A DNA stretch of 64,000 nt, from NCBI RefSeq assembly GCF_030708075.1, contig NZ_CP117982.1, positions 1,701,513 through 1,765,512 on the forward strand, written 5' to 3'. This document shows, piece after piece, positions 1-9,965 of this stretch. Made by a program: the position numbers and the translations under genes. Positions within the stretch are counted from its first letter, which is position 1. Every line of letters begins with the position of its first letter. Source of the stretch: Candidatus Epulonipiscium viviparus (GTDB taxonomy: Bacteria; Bacillota; Clostridia; Lachnospirales; Cellulosilyticaceae). The notes under the pieces were generated by a model that worked only from the letters and a program-made list of their open reading frames with translations, ran no database searches and was not told where the DNA came from.

Positions 1-23
1 AAATGTTCTAATTGGAGGTTATT

Positions 24-1112
24 ATGCAAAAGGTAGCATTAGTAGGTTGTGGAGCAATAAGTGGAATTTATTTAAAAAATATTACGAATGTATTTAATAA
101 CTTAGAATTTACAGGCGTTTGCGATTTGATACCAGAACGAGCACAAAAGGCTAGTGAAGAATATAATATACCGAAAATTTATAAAGATGTGAATGAAGTT
201 GTTGCTGATCCAGAAGTTGATATAGTGTTAAATTTAACAAGACCTTATGAGCATTTTGATGTCGCGGCTTGTGCAATTAAAGCTGGAAAACACGTATATA
301 GCGAAAAACCTTTAGGTGCGTCTCTCGAAGAAGGTGTCGAGCTTATGAGACTTGCCAAAGAACACAATGTATTGCTAGGTGGAGCACCGGACACATTTTT
401 AGGTGCAGGGATTCAGACTTGCATTAAGCTGGTTAAAGATGGATATATTGGTACGCCTATCGGCGCTAGTGCGTTTTTATTGTGTAGAGGTCATGAAACT
501 TGGCATCCAGATCCTGAGTTTTATTATAAAAGAGGTGGCGGCCCGATGATGGACATGGGGCCTTATTATGTAACTGCATTGGTAAGTTTACTCGGACCGG
601 TTGCAGCGGTTTCAGGAATGACCAAAACTAGCTTCGAAAAACGAACAATTACTAGCAAACCTCATTATGGTGAAGTAATAGATGTCGATGTAAAAACTCA
701 TGTTGCTGGTATGATGGCGTTCGAATCAGGGGTTATTGGAACCATTATTACTTCATTTGACGTATACAAAGCGCAGATGCCGTTTATCGAAATTTATGGT
801 TCTGAGGGTACACTATCTGTTCCAAATCCAAATGTTTTTGGCGGAACTATTAAATTATCAACTGCTCAGACTAAAGAATTTAGGGAAATGCCATTTGTAT
901 ATAACTATAGTGAAAATTCAAGAGGATTAGGTCTTGCGGATATGGCAGATGCAATTGAAAAAGGCAGAGAATATAGTGCAAATGGTGATTTAAATTTACA
1001 TGTACTGGAAATTATGACTGCTTTTGAAGAAAGTTGCAAGCAGAGAAAACAAATTGATCTAGCATCTACTGTTAGTCAACCAAAGCAATTATGTAGAAAT
1101 GCAAGATATTAA
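24..1112 (+). CDS. Gfo/Idh/MocA-family NAD(P)-dependent oxidoreductase
   Basis: Predicted cytoplasmic sugar or polyol dehydrogenase of 362 residues, a normal family length. The N-terminus has the Rossmann dinucleotide motif (VALVGCGAISGIY, about residues 4-16), followed by the family's EKPLG motif near residue 95. The C-terminal half looks like the usual alpha/beta substrate domain. The ATG at 24 follows GGAGG (14-18); an in-frame TTG at 12 lies inside that ribosome binding site and is not used. A terminator follows at 1128. The substrate cannot be read from the sequence. It is not contiguous with the sugar operon at 7086, so a shared pathway is only possible. The gene may end an operon that starts before the window. 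Confidence 0.85.
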   Translation: MQKVALVGCGAISGIYLKNITNVFNNLEFTGVCDLIPERAQKASEEYNIPKIYKDVNEVVADPEVDIVLNLTRPYEHFDVAACAIKAGKHVYSEKPLGASLEEGVELMRLAKEHNVLLGGAPDTFLGAGIQTCIKLVKDGYIGTPIGASAFLLCRGHETWHPDPEFYYKRGGGPMMDMGPYYVTALVSLLGPVAAVSGMTKTSFEKRTITSKPHYGEVIDVDVKTHVAGMMAFESGVIGTIITSFDVYKAQMPFIEIYGSEGTLSVPNPNVFGGTIKLSTAQTKEFREMPFVYNYSENSRGLGLADMADAIEKGREYSANGDLNLHVLEIMTAFEESCKQRKQIDLASTVSQPKQLCRNARY

Positions 1113-1127
1113 GTTTAGGTTTAATGG

Positions 1128-1161
1128 CGAGAGGCTAAAAAAGCTTCTCGTTATTTTTTTT
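1128..1161 (+). terminator. Rho-independent terminator after the Gfo/Idh gene
   Basis: Stem CGAGAGGC (1128-1135) pairs with GCTTCTCG (1143-1150), with one G-T pair, around an A-rich loop. It is followed by TTATTTTTTTT. Confidence 0.85.
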
Positions 1162-1298
1162 GAATCTTATTTATTATTTAAGTTTAATTTGCATATATAT
1201 ATACTAAGATTCATTATATACCTAAAACATATTTTGACTAATTTTTCATATAATGAATTATGACAAGCAATAAATACATATTAAGGAGAGTCTAAAAA

Positions 1299-3170
1299 AT
1301 GAGAAAAAATTTTAAGGTATTGGCTCTGGGAGCATTATTATTTTTACCACTTACTCATACTGCAGCGACAGAGTTGAGTCGAGAAGCTACAACTGTTAGC
1401 GAGTGGATTTCTCACCCGGCTATTGTAGGTGGAAGCATACGGTTTGATCGTCGCACTGGCACAATAGTAGAAGCGGATGCTACTGTTACTATTATGAACA
1501 TTCCAGAACGGATTGACGGAGTGCTTGTAACAGCAATAGGAGATTATGCATTTTATCAAAATAAAAATTTGATAGCAGTAACAATACCAGATACAGTGAC
1601 GACGATTGGTCATGGAGCATTTTCTGGGTGCGAAAATCTCACAACAGCAGTAATATCTACAGGTGTACGAGTTATAGAAGATGAGGCATTTTATTATTGC
1701 AGTAATTTGTCATATATGAGCATTCCGCCTAGTGTCGAACACATCGGAAATAGTGCGTTCGCGTATTGTAGCAAGTTACCTAATATAACAATACCAGCAA
1801 GTGTAAATATAATAGGAAACAGCGCATTCAATAATTGTGATAGCCTAACAACAGTGGCTATATTAAATAATGTAACGTCGATAGGGGACTGGGCTTTTAA
1901 CAACTGCGATCAATTGGCAACGGTTAGCATACCCACAAGTGTAGTATATTTAGGTAAAGATGTTTTTTACAGTAATTTAAAAATGGTGTACTATGAAGGA
2001 ATTAGAGAACAGTGGGAATCGTTAAATTCCGGAATTACAAAAGCTGCCATTATATACAAGAGCAATATGGATTTGCTAAATAAGTGGATAGAAGTGGACG
2101 GAATAGAAGGCGGAAAAATTCAATTTGACGAAAAAACAGGAACTATAAAAGTTGTAGAGGCATCGGTAGTTGTTGCAGAAATTCCAGAATACATAAATGG
2201 AGTTGCTGTCACAGCAATTGGGGACGGCGCATTTGCTGATTGCGACAAGCTCACCAAAATAACAATGCCAGCAAAACTGTCATATATTGGAGACTTTGCG
2301 TTTTATAGCTGCGATAGTTTAAAGACAATAGCAATTCCAGAAAATGTTACCGAAATAAATTATAATACATTTGGATATATGCCAAGCCTAGAACAGATTA
2401 TAATACCAAGTAGTGTAATGCTGATAGATCCTATGAGTTTTGTATACAATACAAATTTGACTACGATTTATTATGGAGGAACAAAAGTAACTTGGGAAGC
2501 ATTGGGACCAGTTTCAACCCAAAAAGCAATGGTGGTCTATGAAAGCGAAGGACCAGCTTCAGACGAGGTTTGGTATACATCAAACGAAATTCCAGGAATC
2601 GAAAGTGGAAGAATTCAATTTGATGCGTTAACAGGAACGATAACAGCGGCCGAGGAAGTTACGGTTGCCAATATTCCGGAATCTATAAATGGAACGCCGG
2701 TTGTAGCTATTGCAGAAGATGCTTTCAGACAGTTAGATACTTTAACAAAATTGACGTTGCCTAAAACTATTACTTTTATTGGAAATTGGGCATTCAGCGA
2801 TTGTGTAAATTTAACTGAAATTATACTTCCAGAAGGGCTAAAATCGATAGGAGACAATGCTTTTGTAAATTGTATTAGTCTGAAAAAAATAACTATTCCA
2901 AAGAGTGTGGAAACAATAGGGAATTTTGCGTTTTTTGGCTGCTCAAGTTTGGCAACAGCAACGGTTTTGGATGGAGTGCAAAAAATAGGTAATCTAGCAT
3001 TTTTCGATTGCATTAGTTTAACGTCAATAATTTTGCCTCATACGATAACTTTTATTGCAGCAGATGCTTTTAAGGGATGTAATAGTTTAAAAATTATATA
3101 TTTTGGAGGCACTGATCAGGAATGGGAAGATTTGAATGTAGATGTTTTAGAAGGAACGACAGTGCTTTAA
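1299..3170 (+). CDS. Secreted BspA-type leucine-rich repeat (LRR_5) protein, three modules
   Basis: Secreted or surface protein of 623 residues with an N-terminal signal peptide (MRKNF, then a hydrophobic LALGALLFLPL stretch). It has three copies of one module. Each starts with a cap of the form I-x-FD-x-x-TGTI, then an IP-x-x-I-x-G-x-x-V-x-AIG-x-x-AF segment, then LRR_5 units containing a C-x-x-L-x-x-I-x-IP core. The first two modules end in a W-x-x-L segment. Caps start near residues 45, 270 and 440. BspA-type LRRs are known in host-associated bacteria as adhesion or binding proteins; the ligand here is unknown. There is no LPXTG motif, SLH domain or other visible anchor. The ATG at 1299 follows AAGGAGAG. 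A paralogue follows at 3279 and a one-module version lies at 16664. Confidence 0.85.
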   Translation: MRKNFKVLALGALLFLPLTHTAATELSREATTVSEWISHPAIVGGSIRFDRRTGTIVEADATVTIMNIPERIDGVLVTAIGDYAFYQNKNLIAVTIPDTVTTIGHGAFSGCENLTTAVISTGVRVIEDEAFYYCSNLSYMSIPPSVEHIGNSAFAYCSKLPNITIPASVNIIGNSAFNNCDSLTTVAILNNVTSIGDWAFNNCDQLATVSIPTSVVYLGKDVFYSNLKMVYYEGIREQWESLNSGITKAAIIYKSNMDLLNKWIEVDGIEGGKIQFDEKTGTIKVVEASVVVAEIPEYINGVAVTAIGDGAFADCDKLTKITMPAKLSYIGDFAFYSCDSLKTIAIPENVTEINYNTFGYMPSLEQIIIPSSVMLIDPMSFVYNTNLTTIYYGGTKVTWEALGPVSTQKAMVVYESEGPASDEVWYTSNEIPGIESGRIQFDALTGTITAAEEVTVANIPESINGTPVVAIAEDAFRQLDTLTKLTLPKTITFIGNWAFSDCVNLTEIILPEGLKSIGDNAFVNCISLKKITIPKSVETIGNFAFFGCSSLATATVLDGVQKIGNLAFFDCISLTSIILPHTITFIAADAFKGCNSLKIIYFGGTDQEWEDLNVDVLEGTTVL

Positions 3171-3195
3171 GTATAGTTTAAGGAACATTAAAAAT

Positions 3196-3209
3196 ACATA
3201 TCGATATGT
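3196..3209. promoter_or_regulatory. 14-bp perfect palindrome upstream of the second LRR gene
   Basis: ACATATCGATATGT is a perfect palindrome about 70 bp before the GTG start at 3279. It could be an operator. No clear sigma-A boxes were recognised next to it, so the role is inferred only from position. Confidence 0.3.
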
Positions 3210-3278
3210 TATTATTTTGTTGCGAAACGATTTTTTATATGAAATCGAAATATATTATATTTTGAAGGGAGCTAGTCT

Positions 3279-4469
3279 GTGAATAAAAAATTTTTGACGA
3301 TTGCAGTAATGATGACAATGGTAGCGGTCACAATGCCATCTTATGCATCAGATTGGATAGAAGTCGCTGGAATAGAAGGAGGTAAAATCAAATTTAATTC
3401 GGAGACAGGAACGATAACAGCTGCGGAGGACACTGTAACAAGGGCATTTATTCCTGCAGAGATACATGGCGTGCCAGTTCAGGCTATTGGCAAAGAGGCG
3501 TTTGATAACATAAATGAATTGCGTGTAGTTGCAATGCCAGATTCCATTACGTATATTGGGGAAGGTGCCTTCAACAGTTGCGATGGATTAGAAGCGTTGG
3601 CATTATCTGCTGGGTTGGAAGCGATAGATGCTATGGCATTTGGATCATGCGATGAATTGAAATCGCTGAATATACCAGACAGCGTTAGAGAGATTGGTGT
3701 GGGTGCATTTTTCGATTGCGAGGGAATTACCACGCTAACTATTCCAGGAACTGTAGAGAAAATTTATAATTATGCATTCAAAACTTGTGATAGTTTGCAA
3801 ACGGTAACATTAATGCCGGGAGTTGAGGAGATGAGTGCGACGGCATTTGACGACTGCGATCGATTGCATACTGCCAATATTCCAGAAAGTGTAAATTATA
3901 TCAACCTATTTGCTTTTAATGATACAGTTTTATCTAGGATCAATTATGAAGGCTCGGAAGATTTTTTAGATAGCTTGAAACTCCATCTGCCCAAAAATAT
4001 TTTTACGTATAACAATAATATAGAAGAGCTGGCGAACTGGGTATATGTGGATGGCGTCGAGGAGGGAAGGATTCAATTTGATCCAGCAACGGGCACAATA
4101 ATTGATGCAGAAAGCACCGTTACTATTGCTACAATTCCAGCTTCAATCAACAATGTAGCCGTTGTAGCGATAGGCGAAAATGCATTCGCAAGTTGCGATA
4201 GCCTACTAGAAGTGACGATACCAGATTCTGTTGCAGAGATAGGCAACTTCGCCTTTTTTGATTGTAAAAATCTGGCTGCAGCAATAGTGGTGCCAGAGAG
4301 TGTGGAGAAGATAGGGTACGGTGCATTCAGCTATAATCCAAGCTTAAAATCTGTGGCGATTGCAGAAGAAACAGACGTAAATTCAACGGCTTTTTTCAAT
4401 ACACCAGCAGTTCGCGTTATGTATTATGATGATAGAGATTTTGAACGTACTAGTTTTTTGGGTGAATGA
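3279..4469 (+). CDS. Secreted BspA-type leucine-rich repeat protein, two modules
   Basis: Paralogue of the preceding gene, 396 residues, with a signal peptide (MNKKFLTIAVMMTMVAVTMPSYA, cleavage likely after YA near residue 23). Two modules start near residues 25 and 255, each with the W-x-x-V-x-G-x-E-x-G-x-I-x-F cap, the TGTI turn and the AIG-x-x-AF segment, followed by LRR_5 units. The start is GTG at 3279 after GAAGGGAG. Loss of one module relative to the neighbour suggests expansion or contraction by recombination between modules. No wall anchor is visible, so it is either released or held non-covalently. Ligand unknown. Confidence 0.85.
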   Translation: MNKKFLTIAVMMTMVAVTMPSYASDWIEVAGIEGGKIKFNSETGTITAAEDTVTRAFIPAEIHGVPVQAIGKEAFDNINELRVVAMPDSITYIGEGAFNSCDGLEALALSAGLEAIDAMAFGSCDELKSLNIPDSVREIGVGAFFDCEGITTLTIPGTVEKIYNYAFKTCDSLQTVTLMPGVEEMSATAFDDCDRLHTANIPESVNYINLFAFNDTVLSRINYEGSEDFLDSLKLHLPKNIFTYNNNIEELANWVYVDGVEEGRIQFDPATGTIIDAESTVTIATIPASINNVAVVAIGENAFASCDSLLEVTIPDSVAEIGNFAFFDCKNLAAAIVVPESVEKIGYGAFSYNPSLKSVAIAEETDVNSTAFFNTPAVRVMYYDDRDFERTSFLGE

Positions 4470-4528
4470 TATGATGTTTGATAGAATAAGCATAGTACGA
4501 TAGAAAAATTATTTTTTGGAGGTACAAA

Positions 4529-6136
4529 ATGGAGATTACGATGATTTACATTTTATTTATTCTATCTTATTTTCTTAAGGATATGTTGCTAGTATTTTTG
4601 ATTAGCAAAATAATGTCGCTTAAAGTGGGTTGGGCATCGGTTGGCTTGATGTCGTTTTCAATTGCAGTGTATGTTGGAATTTCAGCTTTTACAGTGTCAA
4701 TGTCACCAGTGATTACATATAGTATGTTAATTATACTTTATGCAGTATTAGTATTTTCGGCATTTGAAGGAAGTATAGTTTTAAAGTTGAGTTGCGTATT
4801 TATAGCGATGACCAATCTGATGGCGGCGACCATAATTGTGGGAGCTGTTGTGGCATTGGTATCAAATTATACTATTTATGATATTGTAAATACTCATTTG
4901 CTATTAACAGGAATTAGATGGATAATTGTGGGATTGAGCTGCGTAGAAATGATTGTGATTTTACGAATGATTAAACCCAAATTTTTGAAGGCATTGGGTA
5001 AGTATACGTATAGATTAAATATTTTATATATGATAGTATCGTTTCTACTACTTGCTGTGATTATTAATTCGATATTTTTTACAGCAAAGATTGATCTAAC
5101 AGTATTTTTTGTACAACAGCTAGGATTTGGAATTTGCATAATGGGAATTTTATATGCGATGTTATTTATGATGATAGGATATGAGATTTTGGAGGATAAA
5201 CGACTCAAAATTACAACAAATCTTGAAAAACAATACAAGTCGATGGTGGTCAACAATGCGATGATGTCATTAGAAATTAATTGCAGCACGGCAACTGTTA
5301 TTAGCTATAGCAACAAAGGGGAGCTGCAAACAGAGTTAGCAGGTATTCCATATGGCAATTTTATGGCATTCTTTGCCACAAATCATATCTATAAGGATGA
5401 TAGAAAAAGCGTGGGGATGGCAACCAGTATTCCGTATATGATGGACATGTACAAAAAGGGTATCCATGAATATAAATATGAGTATAGACTTCTCGAAAAT
5501 GGTGAATATAATTGGCATAGAGCCTATACATCATTGGCAGATTGCAAAGGGGAGATTATAGCCATTACAACGATAGAAAATATTCAACCATACAAAAATT
5601 TAACATTGACTGCGGAGGTGGAGCCGGTTACAGAATTGTATAATAAAGAGTCGACACAGATGCTCGTTTCTAGCTTGTTACAAAATTATTCAGAAGGCAT
5701 AATGTTTATGATCGACTTAGATAACTTTAAGACTGTTAATGACAATTTAGGTCACAGCGTAGGCGACAGAGCGCTAAAAGATGTTGCAGCGAAATTGACG
5801 CAAAGTTTTGAAGATGCAGATGTTATAGGACGCATCGGAGGAGATGAGTTTATTGTATATTTTAAGACTGCAAACATTAATATCAGCGAACGTGCCCAAG
5901 ATATATGCGAAAAAATTACACAGACGTATTCGAAAGACAATGTAAATATTACAATTTCAGCAAGCATAGGAATAGCCATTGCAAATGAGAAAATGATGGA
6001 TTTTCAGGAGATATGTCACTACGCTGATGTCGCCTTATATCAGTCCAAAAAATTAGGCAAAAATACTTTCACTGTCTACAAACACAAACTTAGTGAAGCG
6101 GCTGTTGAGAGCAAATTCTTCTTTGAAGAAATATAG
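4529..6136 (+). CDS. Membrane diguanylate cyclase: 7TM-like sensor, PAS-like domain, GGDEF
   Basis: Makes cyclic di-GMP from GTP. The 535-residue protein has several hydrophobic segments in residues 1-235, a PAS-like domain at about 245-360, and a GGDEF domain at about 370-525 with the intact signature GRIGGDEF near residue 437. At the position where an RxxD inhibitory site would sit (five residues before GGDEF) the sequence is EDAD, so the classical product-inhibition site looks absent. The ATG at 4529 follows GGAGG. A paralogous pair lies at 11946-13666, with the same membrane region in one gene and the same PAS-like domain in the other. It ends flush against the convergent AraC gene. Confidence 0.9.
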   Translation: MEITMIYILFILSYFLKDMLLVFLISKIMSLKVGWASVGLMSFSIAVYVGISAFTVSMSPVITYSMLIILYAVLVFSAFEGSIVLKLSCVFIAMTNLMAATIIVGAVVALVSNYTIYDIVNTHLLLTGIRWIIVGLSCVEMIVILRMIKPKFLKALGKYTYRLNILYMIVSFLLLAVIINSIFFTAKIDLTVFFVQQLGFGICIMGILYAMLFMMIGYEILEDKRLKITTNLEKQYKSMVVNNAMMSLEINCSTATVISYSNKGELQTELAGIPYGNFMAFFATNHIYKDDRKSVGMATSIPYMMDMYKKGIHEYKYEYRLLENGEYNWHRAYTSLADCKGEIIAITTIENIQPYKNLTLTAEVEPVTELYNKESTQMLVSSLLQNYSEGIMFMIDLDNFKTVNDNLGHSVGDRALKDVAAKLTQSFEDADVIGRIGGDEFIVYFKTANINISERAQDICEKITQTYSKDNVNITISASIGIAIANEKMMDFQEICHYADVALYQSKKLGKNTFTVYKHKLSEAAVESKFFFEEI

Positions 6137-6976
6137 TTATTGAATACTATTTTTACGAAACTCGCGGGGGGTGCATTTGGCCTCCTTTTTAAATACCTTG
6201 CTAAAGTAGTTATAATCTCCAATGCCGACTTTTGTTGCAATGATAGCTATGGGCAAGTCTGTGTTCGATAGCAAGTGTTTGGCCATTTGTATGCGCAGCT
6301 GCGATACGTGTTTCATGATGCTAAGTCCATAGAGCTCGTTGGTGATTTTATAAAATGTAGTTTTTTGGTAATTAAATTCGCGGCATAGCATGTTGACGTC
6401 AATATCTTCTGCCACATTATCCAATATAAATCTATCCAACTTATACGCAAAGGTATTTTTGTTGGCAACGACTTTTTCGTTTTGATACAAATAGCAGGTC
6501 ATAAGCTGCAACATATTAAATGCAGATGCAACCTGCTTTTTACTTAATCTTTGCTTGGTGGGGTAGACCCTTTTGAGTTCCTGCAAATCTACGGTTTTTC
6601 CTTTCAAATATTCTGCAATAGCAGCCCATTCATCCGATTTTGATCCACTTTCATAAATTTGGCCAGTCATAACATATCCGATAATTCCGTGAGTTGTTTT
6701 GATAGGCACGATCATTTCTGTCATGCCCATGTGGCATTTATAACAAAGACTTTCGCCGCTTTGTTTACTGTGATAAAAGGCAACGCAATCTGATTGCTTA
6801 CATATGTTTTGAAGTTCTTCATCTGCTCGAACTAATTTGCAAAAAGTTGAGAGGCGATTTGGATACGCCAAAATTTCTTGAAACTCCGCATCAAATAATG
6901 CGATGCGAAATCCCGTCAAATTATAAAAATCTACTAATATATTTTCTGTCTCTTGATAATTAAAAATTAATTCCAT
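6137..6976 (-). CDS. AraC-family regulator with N-terminal PocR sensory domain
   Basis: Predicted activator of the divergent sugar operon at 7086, 279 residues. The N-terminal part (about 1-165) reads as a PocR ligand-binding domain, with cysteines in a C-x(n)-C-Y-x-C-H arrangement (ESLCYKCHMGMTEMIVPI). The C-terminal 100 residues form an AraC double helix-turn-helix, ending in ATKVGIGDYNYFSKVFKKE and CTPREFRK. The chosen start is the ATG at 6976, which has AGGAGA four bases upstream; the longer in-frame reading upstream would cross the divergent promoter region and has no such site. PocR domains in known proteins bind small carbon compounds. The inducer here is presumably the operon's sugar (inference). 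Confidence 0.85.
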   Translation of the reverse strand: MELIFNYQETENILVDFYNLTGFRIALFDAEFQEILAYPNRLSTFCKLVRADEELQNICKQSDCVAFYHSKQSGESLCYKCHMGMTEMIVPIKTTHGIIGYVMTGQIYESGSKSDEWAAIAEYLKGKTVDLQELKRVYPTKQRLSKKQVASAFNMLQLMTCYLYQNEKVVANKNTFAYKLDRFILDNVAEDIDVNMLCREFNYQKTTFYKITNELYGLSIMKHVSQLRIQMAKHLLSNTDLPIAIIATKVGIGDYNYFSKVFKKEAKCTPREFRKNSIQ

Positions 6977-7079
6977 AGCTTCTCCTAATATTGCGAACAA
7001 ATTTACTATTATATGAACTATACTATATATTAATCGAGCCAAAAATTCAATATAATAAAGGAAAAAATTGAGCGAGGTG
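6977..7079. promoter_or_regulatory. Divergent promoter region between the AraC gene and the sugar operon
   Basis: A TATAAT at 7051-7056 is placed to drive the plus-strand kinase operon. An ATTATA at 7008-7013 (TATAAT on the minus strand) is placed to drive the regulator. Neither has a good -35 box, which is common for AraC-activated promoters. Confidence 0.5.
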
Positions 7080-7085
7080 ATGCTG

Positions 7086-8528
7086 TTGTTTATTGCAGGG
7101 ATAGACATTGGAACAACCGGAAGCAAGTGTACTGTGTACAAAGATAATATGTATGTTGCAGAAGTATATAAAGAGTATGCCGTTTCGATTACAAAAGATG
7201 CGCACACTGTCGATGTAAATTTGATATGGAACACAGTTGCTGCCATACTGAAAGAAATTGCTATTATAGTACCTAATATAGCGGCGATATGTGTAACATC
7301 ATTTGGTGAAGCGAGTGTATTGCTAGATGCTAATGATGAGCCTTTAACACCCGCATATTTATTTACAGATCCTAATGCAGAAGAGGAATGTCAAGCAATC
7401 GTGGCAGCGTTGGGTGAGGATTTTATATATGAAGCGACGGGTTTGGTTGCAGGAAAAATGTATAGCGTTTCGAAGTGGCTGTGGATCCAAAAGACTAATC
7501 CTGCCGTGTGGCATCAGTGTAAAAAGATAGCTCTAATAGAGGATTATATTGTCTACAAGCTGTCTGGAATTCATCAAATCGATTATTCACTGGCAACCAG
7601 AACTATGGCATTTGATATTCGAAGTCTGTCATGGAATGCTGAAATTTTAAATTTTACTGCAATACCAGAGGCGCTGCTGCCAAAGGTTGTGCCTACCGGA
7701 ACTATTGCAGGCGAGATGCTAGATGCTGTTGCCGCGGGGTTTGAGAATAGACCATTGATAGTTTCTGGATGCCATGATCAGGTTGCAGCGGCGATTGGAA
7801 CTGGCGTGCTGCGGGATCAGATGGCGGTGGATGGAACTGGAACTGTGGAATGTATTACTGCGACATTCAAAAAAGGTGTCAACCTCAAAATGTTACAAGC
7901 TGGTGGGTATGCGATAGTGCCATATATTGACGATTTATATATCACATATGCATTTTCATATACAGGAGGTGCGTTGCTAAAGTGGTATAGAAATCAATTT
8001 GCGCCGCTAGAAGACTACGAAAAATTTAATCTAGGTGTTGACAACGATCATCCATCGGGGTTGCTAATACTTCCGCATTTCGCAGGTGCAGGGACTCCGT
8101 ATATGAATCCAGAAGCACGCGGGGCAATCGTGGGGTTGTCTCTAGAAACTACAAAAGAGCAAATCTATCAAGCTCTGATGGAAGGCGTAACATATGAAAT
8201 GCGATTGAATCTCGATAAGTTTGCGGCAGCTGGTGCAAAAATTAACCAGATATATGCAACAGGAGGTGGCGCATCTTCTAAAGAGTGGCTCAAAATAAAG
8301 GCAGATATCATGGAAACAGAAATATTAACCATAACTTCAATGCAGTCTGGAACTTTGGGATGCATCATGTTAGCTGGTGTTGCTTGTGGAATATATGCGG
8401 ATTTGCATGATGCCGCAGATAAACTTATAGAGGTGAAGGCAACTTATGCTCCAAATGCTGTTCGAGCTTTAGAATATCAAAGTTTATATCAAGAGTATAA
8501 ACAGTTGTATCCAAAACTTTATCTATAG
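7086..8528 (+). CDS. FGGY-family carbohydrate kinase (xylulokinase-like)
   Basis: ATP-dependent sugar kinase, about 480 residues. It has the N-terminal phosphate-binding motif GIDIGTTGSK, the second-domain segment DGTGTVECI and a C-terminal adenosine-binding ATGGGASSKEW. The overall order matches FGGY kinases of the xylulokinase/fuculokinase group. The start is uncertain. GAGGTGAT (7074-7081) is a near-perfect anti-16S match, which places the start at TTG 7086; ATG 7080 lies inside it and TTG 7068 is upstream of it. It is the first gene of a four-gene run whose gaps are 15 to 30 bp. In this context it most likely phosphorylates a ketose produced by the next gene's product, giving the substrate of the aldolase. 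Confidence 0.85.
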   Translation: MFIAGIDIGTTGSKCTVYKDNMYVAEVYKEYAVSITKDAHTVDVNLIWNTVAAILKEIAIIVPNIAAICVTSFGEASVLLDANDEPLTPAYLFTDPNAEEECQAIVAALGEDFIYEATGLVAGKMYSVSKWLWIQKTNPAVWHQCKKIALIEDYIVYKLSGIHQIDYSLATRTMAFDIRSLSWNAEILNFTAIPEALLPKVVPTGTIAGEMLDAVAAGFENRPLIVSGCHDQVAAAIGTGVLRDQMAVDGTGTVECITATFKKGVNLKMLQAGGYAIVPYIDDLYITYAFSYTGGALLKWYRNQFAPLEDYEKFNLGVDNDHPSGLLILPHFAGAGTPYMNPEARGAIVGLSLETTKEQIYQALMEGVTYEMRLNLDKFAAAGAKINQIYATGGGASSKEWLKIKADIMETEILTITSMQSGTLGCIMLAGVACGIYADLHDAADKLIEVKATYAPNAVRALEYQSLYQEYKQLYPKLYL

Positions 8529-8543
8529 AAAAGGAGAATGATT

Positions 8544-9935
8544 ATGAGGTTTGCGTTATTTTTTGGAAATAGAGGCTTTATGCCTGCAGAACTTTTGCTA
8601 GATGCCAGAACAGAAATGGCAGAAGCTGTTACAAAAGCTGGGTTTGAGTATATTATGATGGATGAAGATGCGACGCGATTTGGTGCAGTAGAAACTCGCG
8701 ATGAAGGTAGGTTATATGCAAAGTGGTTAGAGGAAAATCGTGGAAATTTTGACGGAATCATTTTGTGTATGCCAATATTTATTGATGAAAATGGTGCGAT
8801 CACAGCTTTAGAAAAGGCTGGAGTGCCAATATTAATGCAAGCCTATCCCGATGAAATTGGCAAACTAGATTTTGCTCACAGACGCGATGCCTTTTGCGGA
8901 AAGTTTAGCGTAACAGATGTATTTGAACAATATAGAACTCCGTACACAGTCTTTCAACCGCATGTAGTTCATCCGCTCTCTGAAGTATTTGCAGAAAATT
9001 TAAGAGACTTTGCGGCAGTTTGCCGAGTTGTTGCTGGAATGAAATCGTTTAATGTAGGTTGTATTGGTGCCAGAACTACTGCATTTAAAACTGTAAGATT
9101 TGATGAGCTAACTGCGCAAAGATATGGAATCAATATCGAATCATTCGACTTATCAGAGCTGATTTTTAAGGTACAAAATAAAGCGAACGACGATGCCGCT
9201 GTAGTTGCCAAACGAAATGTTCTGCTAAACTATACCAACTGCCAAAACGTGCCCGAAGAAAATTTAAATAACCTAGCCAAAACAGGCGTTGTGTTAGATG
9301 AGTATATAGAAGCATATAAGTTAGATGCGCTTACCCTGCGTTGCTGGAATGAAATGGAAGATATTTTGCACATTTGCCCTTGTGTATTGCTAGGAGAGTT
9401 GAACGATCGCGGAATTATTGCATCTTGCGAGATGGACTTGTGCTCGGCAATAACAATGAGAGCAATGCATCTGGCATCATTGAACGCAACGGCGTGCCTA
9501 GACTGGAACAACAACTATGGCGATGCCGTAGATAAAGTCATCCTATTCCATTGCGGGCCAGTGCCTCAAAGTTTGATGGCAGGAAAAGGTGAAGTAACAG
9601 ACCACAAAATGATCGCAAAGACAGATCCAGGACATGGATGGGGATCAAATGAAGGCAGAATTCGTAACTTCCCTATGACATTTTCTAACTGCAAGATGGA
9701 GGATGGCAAAATATATATCTACTTCAGTGAAGGAGAATTTACTGAGGATGTAATAGAAGATGGCTACTTTGGATGCGCAGGGGTGGCGGCCATTGAAAAT
9801 TTAGAAAACAAATTAAATAAGCTTGCTAGAAACGGATTTAAACACCACACGACTGTGGGAGAAGGGCATATGAAGAAAGTGCTAGAAGAGGCTTTCAAGT
9901 ACTACCTAAAGTATGAGATTATTGATATAGACTAA
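8544..9935 (+). CDS. L-fucose/L-arabinose isomerase-family protein
   Basis: Predicted aldose-ketose isomerase of 463 residues, shorter than classical FucI (about 590). The N-terminal half looks like the alpha/beta domain of the FucI/AraA fold. The C-terminal half carries conserved-looking acidic and histidine segments (LNATACLDWNNNYG, LFHCGPVPQSL, DPGHGWG). The family assignment rests on overall resemblance, so specificity is open. The start is ATG 8544, seven bases after AAGGAG; ATG 8538 is too close. It sits between the kinase and the aldolase, which fits an isomerase, then kinase, then aldolase route from an aldose to a ketose phosphate and then to two trioses or similar fragments. Confidence 0.7.
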   Translation: MRFALFFGNRGFMPAELLLDARTEMAEAVTKAGFEYIMMDEDATRFGAVETRDEGRLYAKWLEENRGNFDGIILCMPIFIDENGAITALEKAGVPILMQAYPDEIGKLDFAHRRDAFCGKFSVTDVFEQYRTPYTVFQPHVVHPLSEVFAENLRDFAAVCRVVAGMKSFNVGCIGARTTAFKTVRFDELTAQRYGINIESFDLSELIFKVQNKANDDAAVVAKRNVLLNYTNCQNVPEENLNNLAKTGVVLDEYIEAYKLDALTLRCWNEMEDILHICPCVLLGELNDRGIIASCEMDLCSAITMRAMHLASLNATACLDWNNNYGDAVDKVILFHCGPVPQSLMAGKGEVTDHKMIAKTDPGHGWGSNEGRIRNFPMTFSNCKMEDGKIYIYFSEGEFTEDVIEDGYFGCAGVAAIENLENKLNKLARNGFKHHTTVGEGHMKKVLEEAFKYYLKYEIIDID

Positions 9936-9965
9936 ATTGTCACTAATGACGGAATGGAGTTTAAA

